DNA from: an uncultured Odoribacter sp.
GTDB lineage: Bacteria > Bacteroidota > Bacteroidia > Bacteroidales > Marinifilaceae
Length of the DNA: 8,067 bases
Assembly: GCA_947176455.1 (NCBI GenBank)
Contig: CAMWQQ010000064.1
Span: 1-8,067, forward strand
Direction of reading: 5' to 3'
The notes under the pieces were generated by a model that saw nothing but the letters and a program-made list of their open reading frames with translations, did no database searches and was not told the DNA's origin. A program made the position numbers and the translations under genes. Below, piece after piece: positions 1 through 6,778 of this stretch (the first letter of the stretch is position 1; every line of letters begins with the position of its first letter).

Positions 1-21
1 CGTGTTTTGACGATTTGAAGG

Positions 22-1104
22 ATGAATAAGTATGTAAAGATTTCTTTGGGAATCGCGTTGCCGATTGCTTTGGTGGCGTGGTTGGTGATTCCCCGGCTTG
101 GTGGAGGAACCGAGCAGAAAACGCTAAAGAGTCAAGGTAATGCGTCGCGGGGCAAATTGCCGGTGACGGGCATTGTCGCCCAGTATTCAATGACCGCCAA
201 CGGCGTGCCGGTCACCGGTTCCATGCTTGCCAACGAGGAAGTGGAACTGGTTGCCGAAATCGTGGGCAAGGTGCGGAAGATTTATTTTCAGGAGGGTAGT
301 TTTGTGAAAGCCGGGCAATTGCTATTGAAGGTGGACGATGCGGATTTGCAAGCCCAGTTGACCCGTTCGGAATTTCAGAAGAAGCTGTTGTCGGAGAAAC
401 TGGAACGCCAGCGCATTCTGTTGGAGCGGGAGTCGATTAGCCGGGAGGCTTTCGACCAGTTGCAGACGGATTACAATATGTTGGAGGCGGATATCGAGCT
501 GTTGAAGGTGAAAATCAGTCGGACGGAAATCCGTGCGCCTTTCGACGGTGAAATGGGGTTCCGCTATGTGAGCGAGGGCAGTTACGTGCAGCCCAGTTCC
601 AAGATTGCCACCATTGTCGATAACTCCGTGTTGAAGTTTGAGTTTTCTATTCCAGAAAGGTATGCCGACAATGCTTTGAAAAATCGGGAGGTGTATTTTC
701 AGGTGACCGGAAGCGATAAATTGTATTCGGCGAGTGTGTATGCCGTAGACCCGTTGATTGACGTGAAGACCCGGATGATATTGCTGCGTGCCCGTTTTCA
801 GAACAAGAACCACGAGCTGATGCCGGGTATGTTTGCCAAGGGAACTATTTCATTCGGCGGGAAAAATGCCTTTATCGCCGTACCTACCGAGGCGGTTGTG
901 CCTGAAATGAACGGGAAACGCCTGTGGGTGGTACGGAACGGCAAGGCGGTCAGCGTGCCGGTGGAAACGGAAAACCGGGATGAGAAGAACGTGGGAGTCG
1001 TGTCCGGCATTGTTGTCGGGGATACAGTGCTGACCGGCGGACTGATGCAGTTGCGTGAAGGTATGGCAGTCAACGTGACGTTGAAGCCGGTGGTTGCAGA
1101 CTGA
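22..1104 (+). CDS. RND efflux periplasmic adaptor (membrane fusion protein, HlyD/AcrA family)
   Basis: This 360-residue protein is the periplasmic adaptor that links the inner-membrane RND pump encoded next to the outer-membrane channel encoded third. Visible domain order: N-terminal membrane anchor (about residues 7-25); first half of the lipoyl domain (about 72-105, with VGKVRKIYFQEGSFVKAGQ); a short alpha-helical hairpin (about 106-166); second lipoyl half (about 167-200, with RAPFDGEMG at 171-179); beta-barrel (about 201-278, with VDPLIDVKTR and LMPGMFAKG); and a membrane-proximal domain to the C-terminus. There is no cysteine at all, so it cannot be a lipoprotein like AcrA and is probably held by the N-terminal helix. 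Length is normal for the family. ATG at 22 is chosen because it gives the complete anchor; GAAGG lies directly against it, too close for a normal ribosome site. It is first in the operon as seen here. The family is secure; the substrate is unknown. Confidence 0.95.
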   Translation: MNKYVKISLGIALPIALVAWLVIPRLGGGTEQKTLKSQGNASRGKLPVTGIVAQYSMTANGVPVTGSMLANEEVELVAEIVGKVRKIYFQEGSFVKAGQLLLKVDDADLQAQLTRSEFQKKLLSEKLERQRILLERESISREAFDQLQTDYNMLEADIELLKVKISRTEIRAPFDGEMGFRYVSEGSYVQPSSKIATIVDNSVLKFEFSIPERYADNALKNREVYFQVTGSDKLYSASVYAVDPLIDVKTRMILLRARFQNKNHELMPGMFAKGTISFGGKNAFIAVPTEAVVPEMNGKRLWVVRNGKAVSVPVETENRDEKNVGVVSGIVVGDTVLTGGLMQLREGMAVNVTLKPVVAD

Positions 1105-1135
1105 TGAATGGGTAATTTGTAAAATTGGACTGAAA

Positions 1136-4100
1136 ATGAGTTTATCGTCAACGTGTATAAAACGGCCGGTGTTTGCAACGGTGATGAATATCATCCTGAT
1201 GCTGGTGGGATGTATCGGACTGGTGTTTCTGGGGGTGCGTGATTATCCGAGCGTGGACCCTCCGATTATTTCCGTCTCCACCAGTTTCCCCGGAGCGAAT
1301 GCGGATGTCATAGAGACCCAGATTACGGAGCCTTTGGAGTCCGCCATCAACGGCATTCCCGGGATTCGTTCCCTGACCAGCCAGAGCCGGGACGGGCGCA
1401 GTTTCATTACCGTGGAGTTTGAATTGGAAGTGGATTTGGAAACGGCGGCCAATGATGTGCGGGATAAGGTGTCCGGTGCCATGCGCAAGTTGCCGAAAGA
1501 TGTCGATGCGCCGACGGTCAGCAAGGCGGATGCGGACGCGCAACCGATTTTCGGGGTATCCCTGCGGAGCGACCAGCGTTCATTGATAGACCTCAGCATG
1601 TATGCCGAGCAGTATTACAAAGAGCGGTTGCAGACGATTGCCGGGGTCAGCAGCGTGACCATTTGGGGCGAAAAGCGTTATTCCGTCCGTTTGCGTATGG
1701 ACCCAGCCTTGTTGACGGCTTATTCGGTGACGCCTATGGATGTCCGGGATGCGGTCAGCCGGGAGAATATCGAATTGCCTTCCGGACGCATAGAGGGGGA
1801 CAATACGGAATTGACTATCCGGACGCTGGGGCGTTTGTTGACCATAGAGGATTTCAATCGTTTAGTGATTCGGGAAGAGGGCGACAAGGTGGTGCGTTTC
1901 CAAGACATTGGAGTGGCGGAAGTGGATGCCGAGGACACTCGTTCCATTATGAAGCGGAACGGTGTGCCGATGGTTGCCTGTGTGATTATTCCGCAACCGG
2001 GAGCGAATTATATCGACATCGTGGACCGGGCATACGGGGTTATGGCGGATATGCAGAAGGATTTGCCCGATGACGTGGAGGCGGGAATCGCTTTCGACAA
2101 TACGGTTTTTATCCGGAGCTCCATTAATGAGGTGAAGGATACCATTGTTGAGGCTTTTGTATTGGTGGTGCTGATTATCTTTCTGTTTTTACGAAACTGG
2201 CGCACAACCCTGATTCCGGTGCTTGCCATTCCGATTTCTTTGGTGGGGGCGTTCTTTGTCATGTATCTGGCGGGCTTTTCCATTAATATCCTGACTTTGC
2301 TGGCTATTGTGCTTGCCATTGGTCTGGTGGTCGACGATGCGATTGTGGTCATGGAGAATATCTATGCCAAGATAGAGCAGGGGATGTCGCCGTTGGAAGC
2401 CGGCTTTAAGGGTTCCAACGAGATTTTCTTTGCCGTGATTGCAACGACGGTGGCTTTGGTGGCGGTGTTCTTTCCGATTGTCTTCTTGCAGGGAACGACT
2501 GGGCGGTTGTTCAGGGAGTTCAGTATCGTCATTACGGGTGCCGTCATCATTTCTTCTTTCGTGGCGCTGACGTTTACACCGATGATTTCCACGAAACTGC
2601 TGACCCGCAACGTGACCGGCAACTGGTTTTATCGGAAAACCGAACCGTTTTTTGAAGGGATGATTGATGCCTATCGCCGGATGTTGGTCCGGTTTATGAA
2701 AGTACGTTGGGTGGCTCCTTTGATACTGGTGGGTGCCGGCGTGCTGATTTGGCTATTGTGGACCTCTCTTCCTTCGGAGATGGCTCCTTTGGAGGACCGT
2801 TCCAACATCCGCATCACGTCGACGGCTCCGGAGGGGGCGACCTTTGAATACATGAGCCGTTATTCGGACGAGCTGAGCCGTTATGTGGAGCAGGAGGTGC
2901 CGGAACAGGAGAAGATTATCCAGATGATTGGTGCCGGAAACACGAACCGTTCGAATCTGAATCTGTGGCTTGTCAATCCGGAAGAGCGGAGCACCACCCA
3001 GCAGGAAATTGCCGATGAACTTGCCATACAGGTGCGTAATTTCACGGGAGCCCGTACAATGGTTTCCCAGCAGCAGACGTTTGGCGGACGACGTGGCGGA
3101 CTGCCTGTGGAGTATGTGATTCAGGCGAAGAATCTGGAAGACCTGAAACGCATATTGCCTCGCTTTATGGATGAGGTAAACAAAAGTCCCGTTTTTTCTG
3201 TTGCTGACGTGAACCTGAAATTCACCAAGCCGGAATTGACCATTAACATCGACCGGGACAAGGCTGCCGTATTGGGGGTTTCCATGCAGAATATCGCCCA
3301 GACCCTGCAATTGACTATGAGTGAACAGCGGGTCGGTTATTTTATCTTGAACGGGAAACAATACCAGATATTGAGCGAAATTGACCGGACCTATCGGAAT
3401 AAACCTTCGGATTTGCAGAGCATCTATGTCCGGAACAGCAACGGGGAGTTGATTGCGCTGGATAACCTGGTGACGGCTTCCGAGAGTTCCATGCCGCCTC
3501 AGCTTTATCGTTATGACCGTTTTGTGGCAGCTACGGTTTCCGCAGGATTGGCGAAGCGCAAGACCATTTCGCAGGGATTGGAAGAAATGGACCGGATTGC
3601 GAAAGTGGTGCTGGATGACAATTTCAAGACGACGTTGTCGGGAAGTTCCAAGGATTTCGTGGAGAGTTCTTCCAGTCTGATGTTTGCCTTCGTATTGGCT
3701 TTGGTATTCATTTACTTGGTGCTGGCCGCCCAGTTTGAGAGTTTCCGCGACCCGCTGATTATCATGCTGACGGTGCCTTTGGCTTTGATTGGCGCCATGG
3801 TCTCCCTGTGGTACTTTGACCTGACCATGAATATTTTCAGTCAAATCGGAATCATTATGTTGATAGGTCTGGTGTCCAAGAACGGTATTCTGATTGTGGA
3901 GTTTGCCAATCAGCGGAAGATGTTGGGAGAACCGATGCTGGAAGCCGTGACCCATGCGGCTGTTGCCCGTTTCCGTCCTATTCTGATGACCAGTTTGTCT
4001 ACGGTGTTGGGTATTCTGCCTATGGCTATGGCAACGGGTGCCGGGGCGGAAAGCCGTGTTGCCATGGGGATTGCCGTCGTGGGAGGAATGGTTTGTGCGA

Positions 4101-4189
4101 CTTTCCTGTCTTTGTTCGTGATTCCGGCGATATACACCTATCTGTCTTCCGAAAGGGCGAAGGTGATTGAGGAAATGCACAGGGAATAA
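1136..4189 (+). CDS. RND multidrug-type efflux transporter, inner-membrane permease (HAE-1/AcrB-like)
   Basis: This is a proton-driven inner-membrane pump of 1017 residues, near-normal for the AcrB/MexB/MexI-like group. The family N-terminus is clear (IKRPVFATVMN, then YPSVDPPIISVSTSFPGA). It has the usual 12-helix plan: one helix near residues 10-29, a periplasmic porter region, helices 2-6 (helix 4 about 383-407), helix 7 (VAPLILVGAGVLIWLLW), a second porter region, and helices 8-12. Proton-relay residues are intact: the Asp-Asp pair D400/D401 in GLVVDDAIVVMEN, and K915 in GLVSKNGILIVEF, matching D407/D408 and K940 of AcrB. ATG at 1136 is preferred to the in-frame ATG at 1094, because the earlier one overlaps the adaptor gene and adds a non-family N-terminus. 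The gene starts 31 bases after the adaptor and its stop overlaps the channel gene by one base. Export of drugs, bile salts or other amphiphiles is plausible, but specificity is not readable. Confidence 0.96.
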   Translation: MSLSSTCIKRPVFATVMNIILMLVGCIGLVFLGVRDYPSVDPPIISVSTSFPGANADVIETQITEPLESAINGIPGIRSLTSQSRDGRSFITVEFELEVDLETAANDVRDKVSGAMRKLPKDVDAPTVSKADADAQPIFGVSLRSDQRSLIDLSMYAEQYYKERLQTIAGVSSVTIWGEKRYSVRLRMDPALLTAYSVTPMDVRDAVSRENIELPSGRIEGDNTELTIRTLGRLLTIEDFNRLVIREEGDKVVRFQDIGVAEVDAEDTRSIMKRNGVPMVACVIIPQPGANYIDIVDRAYGVMADMQKDLPDDVEAGIAFDNTVFIRSSINEVKDTIVEAFVLVVLIIFLFLRNWRTTLIPVLAIPISLVGAFFVMYLAGFSINILTLLAIVLAIGLVVDDAIVVMENIYAKIEQGMSPLEAGFKGSNEIFFAVIATTVALVAVFFPIVFLQGTTGRLFREFSIVITGAVIISSFVALTFTPMISTKLLTRNVTGNWFYRKTEPFFEGMIDAYRRMLVRFMKVRWVAPLILVGAGVLIWLLWTSLPSEMAPLEDRSNIRITSTAPEGATFEYMSRYSDELSRYVEQEVPEQEKIIQMIGAGNTNRSNLNLWLVNPEERSTTQQEIADELAIQVRNFTGARTMVSQQQTFGGRRGGLPVEYVIQAKNLEDLKRILPRFMDEVNKSPVFSVADVNLKFTKPELTINIDRDKAAVLGVSMQNIAQTLQLTMSEQRVGYFILNGKQYQILSEIDRTYRNKPSDLQSIYVRNSNGELIALDNLVTASESSMPPQLYRYDRFVAATVSAGLAKRKTISQGLEEMDRIAKVVLDDNFKTTLSGSSKDFVESSSSLMFAFVLALVFIYLVLAAQFESFRDPLIIMLTVPLALIGAMVSLWYFDLTMNIFSQIGIIMLIGLVSKNGILIVEFANQRKMLGEPMLEAVTHAAVARFRPILMTSLSTVLGILPMAMATGAGAESRVAMGIAVVGGMVCATFLSLFVIPAIYTYLSSERAKVIEEMHRE

Positions 4190-5517
4190 TGGTTTTGAAT
4201 TTAAAAATGTGGAGTCATATGCGCATTTTGTTATTTGGCGTACTTTGTTGGGCGTTTTTCATTCCGGAAAGGGTGTCGGCGCAATCGAAAATTACTTTGG
4301 ACAGTTGCATTGCCCGAGCCTTGGAGGCGAATTATTCAATAAAAGTCATTCGCAATCAACAGCAGCAGGCAGAGAATAATGTGAATTATGCTCCGTTTAT
4401 GCCGACGCTGGGGATTACCGCCACGCAACGGCAGAACATCCAGGACGGCAAAGTGGTTGCCGGGGGAGAGGAAAGGAAACTGGACGGATCCGTTTCCGAT
4501 GCCTTGTCGGCAGGGGTTGCTTTGAATTGGCGCCTGTTCGACGGTATGGAGATGTTTATGACGCATGCCCGTTACCAGGAGATGCTGGGCATCGGTGAAT
4601 TGATGACCAAGTCGGCGGTGGAAAATCTGATTGTCAAGGTCAGTTCTTATTATTATGACGTTATCCGGCAGCACAGCAAGGTGGAGGCGGCAAGGCATTC
4701 GCTGGCTCTTTCGGCAGCCCGGTATGCGGAGGCGAGGGACAAGTATGTGTTGGGCGTCTTGTCCGGTCTGGAAGCCCGGCAGGCAAAACTGGACCTGAAT
4801 GCCGACAGTTCAAATTACATAAAGGAGAAAGAATTGTTGAAAAGTGCTTATATTTCCCTGAATATGAGTATGAATGCGGATTTGCAACAACAGAACTACG
4901 TGGATGATTCCATTGTGCTGAGGGCGCCGCTGTCATGGCAGGAATTGCAGGACAATATGTTGCAGTGGAATACCACGTTGTTGATTGGAAGACGCGACCA
5001 GAAAGTGTCGGAACTGGATATGAAAATTGCCCGGGCGGCTTTGTTCCCGAAACTGGATTTTGGGGCTGGCTACAATTACAGTCGAACCAAATCACCGAAA
5101 GCCGCTACTTCCCTGAACCGGACGAATGGACCGTATTGGGGATTCTCGGTCAGTATGGATGTTTTCAACCGTTTGGAAAACCGGCGGAAGATAAAGAATG
5201 CGAAACTGGATATGGAGAATGCCGATTTGTCCTATTTGGAAGCCGAGTTGCAGATGAAAGCCGATTTGGCGCAGTTGTACAATACGTATGAGAACAATTT
5301 GCAAATGGTTTCTTTCGAGCAGGAAAGCGCCCGGGTGGCTTTCGAGAATCTGGATGCCGCTTTGGAAAGGTATAAGTTGGGCGAATTGGCGGGCATCGAG
5401 TTCCGGGAATTTCAGCGCAGCTATATCGATGCCGTGGACCGTGAAGTGTCCGCCGTCTACCAGACCAAGATTTCCGAACTATCCCTTTTGCTGATTAGCG
5501 GACAGATTATGCGTTGA
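4189..5517 (+). CDS. TolC-family outer-membrane efflux channel (OEP protein)
   Basis: This 442-residue protein is the outer-membrane exit duct of the tripartite pump. A signal peptide ends near residue 31 (core MRILLFGVLCWAFF, cleavage likely after VSA and before QS). The first outer-membrane-efflux repeat follows (about 34-225, opening ITLDSCIARALEANYSIKV, with long helices and a NWRLFDG strand region). The second runs from about 250 to 440 (LFPKLDFGAGYNYSRT, then WGFSVSMDVFNRLENRRKI and long coiled helices). The only signal-region cysteine (C20) is not in a lipobox, so it is unlikely to be a lipoprotein, unlike many OprM-type channels. Start choice is uncertain. ATG at 4189 overlaps the pump stop (TAATG) and suggests coupled translation. 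ATG at 4219 has GGAG four bases upstream and gives the more typical signal peptide, and ATG at 4207 has an A-rich lead-in. The mature protein is the same in each case. Confidence 0.94.
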   Translation: MVLNLKMWSHMRILLFGVLCWAFFIPERVSAQSKITLDSCIARALEANYSIKVIRNQQQQAENNVNYAPFMPTLGITATQRQNIQDGKVVAGGEERKLDGSVSDALSAGVALNWRLFDGMEMFMTHARYQEMLGIGELMTKSAVENLIVKVSSYYYDVIRQHSKVEAARHSLALSAARYAEARDKYVLGVLSGLEARQAKLDLNADSSNYIKEKELLKSAYISLNMSMNADLQQQNYVDDSIVLRAPLSWQELQDNMLQWNTTLLIGRRDQKVSELDMKIARAALFPKLDFGAGYNYSRTKSPKAATSLNRTNGPYWGFSVSMDVFNRLENRRKIKNAKLDMENADLSYLEAELQMKADLAQLYNTYENNLQMVSFEQESARVAFENLDAALERYKLGELAGIEFREFQRSYIDAVDREVSAVYQTKISELSLLLISGQIMR

Positions 5518-5522
5518 GGGAA

Positions 5523-5548
5523 GAATTTGTAAATTGGTGAATAAATTC
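5523..5548. promoter_or_regulatory. AT-rich dyad overlapping the promoter (possible operator)
   Basis: GAATTT at 5523-5528 is mirrored by AAATTC at 5543-5548, with 14 bases between. Inside it, AATTT-GT-AAATT at 5524-5535 is a second, compact palindrome with a two-base centre. The outer repeat runs from the -33 element through the spacer to the base before the -7 element, which is where a repressor would block RNA polymerase. AT-rich stretches make short palindromes by chance, so operator function is only an inference; no regulator gene is present in the window. Confidence 0.25.
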
Positions 5549-5556
5549 TACCTTTG
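5526..5556 (+). promoter_or_regulatory. Bacteroidota housekeeping promoter for the polyamine operon
   Basis: The sequence shows TTTG at 5526-5529, a 19-base spacer, and TACCTTTG at 5549-5556. This matches the known Bacteroidota primary sigma consensus of a -33 TTG/TTTG element and a -7 TAnnTTTG element about 19-21 bases apart. Transcription would start a few bases downstream (around 5560), leaving a leader of roughly 25-30 bases before the ATG at 5588. It lies between the stop of the channel gene and the dehydrogenase start, so the polyamine genes probably have their own transcript even if some read-through from the pump operon occurs. The start site itself is inferred. Confidence 0.8.
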
Positions 5557-5570
5557 TCCGTATTGTAGAA

Positions 5571-5587
5571 CTAAAAAAAGAAAAGTC
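5571..5587 (+). promoter_or_regulatory. A-rich, Shine-Dalgarno-less leader of the dehydrogenase gene
   Basis: The bases just before the ATG at 5588 are strongly A-rich, including a run of seven A at 5573-5579 and four more at 5581-5584, with no GGAGG-type site. This is the usual Bacteroidota initiation context, where A-rich unstructured leaders replace Shine-Dalgarno pairing. It supports ATG 5588 as the true start rather than the upstream in-frame ATG at 5534, which would lie inside the promoter. Confidence 0.55.
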
Positions 5588-6778
5588 ATGTCCAGAGTTT
5601 TGATAATCGGTGCCGGTGGCGTGGGTACCGTAGTTGCACATAAAGTGGCAAAAAACAAGGTTTTTACCGACATCATGCTGGCAAGCCGAACGAAAGCGAA
5701 ATGCGATGAGATTGCTGCGGCTATCGGTGGAAATCGTATCCAGACTGCCAAGGTGGATGCGGACAGCGTGCCCGAACTGGTGGCTTTGATGCGCTCGTTC
5801 AAACCGGATATCGTCATCAATGTCGCTTTGCCTTATCAGGATTTGACGATTATGGACGCTTGCCTGGAATGCGGGGTGAATTATTTGGATACGGCAAATT
5901 ACGAACCGAAAGACGAGGCGCATTTTGAATATAGTTGGCAATGGGCTTATCAGGACCGTTTCAAGGAGAAGGGGCTGACCGCCATACTTGGTTGTGGCTT
6001 TGACCCGGGCGTTTCGGCTATTTTTACCGCTTATGCCGCCAAGCATCATTTCGACGAGATTCACTATCTGGACATTGTGGACTGCAATGCCGGAAATCAC
6101 GGTATGGCGTTTGCCACCAATTTCAATCCGGAAATCAATATCCGCGAAATCACCCAAAACGGTCGTTATTGGGAAAACGGGCAATGGGTGAAGACCGGTC
6201 CGCTGGAAGTGCACAAGATGTTGCATTATCCGAATATCGGCGAAAGGGATTCCTATTTGCTGTATCACGAGGAACTGGAGTCGTTGGTGAAGAATTTCCC
6301 GACTATTAAGCGTGCCCGTTTCTGGATGACCTTCGGACAGGAATACCTGACGCATTTGCGGGTAATCCAGAATATCGGTATGGCACGTATTGACGAGGTG
6401 GAATACAACGGGGTGAAGATTGTGCCGTTGCAGTTCCTGAAGGCGGTGTTGCCGGATCCGAAATCGCTGGGTGCCAATTATCACGGAGAGACTTCCATTG
6501 GATGCCGCATCCGGGGTATGAAGGACGGCAAGGAACGGACTTATTACATTTACAATAATTGCGACCACGAGGCCGCTTTCCGGGAAACCGGAACGCAGGC
6601 GGTTAGCTATACGACCGGCGTACCTGCCGCTTTGGGAGCCGCCATGTTTGCCCGTGGATTGTGGAAAGGCGCAGGCGTTTACAATGTCGAGCAGTTTGAC
6701 CCGGATCCGTTCCTGGCTGAGCTGGGAGAACAAGGTTTGCCGTGGGTTGAGAAATTTGACCTGGACTTGGAGGTATGA
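5588..6778 (+). CDS. Carboxynorspermidine/carboxyspermidine dehydrogenase (saccharopine dehydrogenase family)
   Basis: This 396-residue cytoplasmic enzyme is expected to reductively condense L-aspartate beta-semialdehyde with a diamine, using NADPH. Putrescine gives carboxyspermidine; 1,3-diaminopropane gives carboxynorspermidine. The N-terminus is a Rossmann fold with the nucleotide motif GAGGVG at residues 8-13, followed by LASRTKAKCDEIA, as in the saccharopine dehydrogenase family. Further family-like blocks are INVALPYQDLTIMDACLECGVNYLDTANYE (split over about 77-106), CGFDPGVSAIF (136-146) and a C-terminal TTGVPAALGAAM (342-353). Length is normal for this enzyme and shorter than lysine-pathway bifunctional proteins. 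The strongest functional evidence is the next gene, the matching decarboxylase, whose start overlaps this stop by four bases (ATGA). An in-frame ATG at 5534 is rejected because it precedes the likely transcription start. The main alternative, saccharopine dehydrogenase of lysine metabolism, is unlikely given that partner. Confidence 0.92.
   Translation: MSRVLIIGAGGVGTVVAHKVAKNKVFTDIMLASRTKAKCDEIAAAIGGNRIQTAKVDADSVPELVALMRSFKPDIVINVALPYQDLTIMDACLECGVNYLDTANYEPKDEAHFEYSWQWAYQDRFKEKGLTAILGCGFDPGVSAIFTAYAAKHHFDEIHYLDIVDCNAGNHGMAFATNFNPEINIREITQNGRYWENGQWVKTGPLEVHKMLHYPNIGERDSYLLYHEELESLVKNFPTIKRARFWMTFGQEYLTHLRVIQNIGMARIDEVEYNGVKIVPLQFLKAVLPDPKSLGANYHGETSIGCRIRGMKDGKERTYYIYNNCDHEAAFRETGTQAVSYTTGVPAALGAAMFARGLWKGAGVYNVEQFDPDPFLAELGEQGLPWVEKFDLDLEV

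Noticed and set aside
1..29. Possible 3' end of an upstream gene: one + frame ends at a TGA at 16-18 and another (CFDDLKDE) at a TAA at 27-29.
   Set aside because: Only five to eight codons are visible, two frames are equally possible, and no family can be recognised. A regulator gene is common upstream of such pumps, but the sequence here does not show one.
1094..1135. A 14-residue N-terminal extension of the pump protein overlapping the adaptor gene.
   Set aside because: RND pumps of this group begin a few residues before the IKRP motif, as the ATG at 1136 gives; the extension has no family resemblance.
2753..4180. A 475-codon open frame on the minus strand opposite the pump gene.
   Set aside because: It lies wholly antisense to a well-supported RND gene, is rich in His, Gln and Arg, and has no recognisable domain. 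It is a by-product of the codon use of the real gene.
5534..5587. An 18-residue N-terminal extension of the dehydrogenase containing CPYC, resembling half of a zinc ribbon.
   Set aside because: It would start upstream of the -7 element and probable transcript start, only one Cys pair is present, and the Rossmann fold begins properly at the ATG at 5588.
5507..6733. A 408-codon open frame on the minus strand opposite the dehydrogenase.
   Set aside because: It is antisense to a clear Rossmann-fold enzyme, covers the promoter region, and shows no family motif; treated as a shadow.
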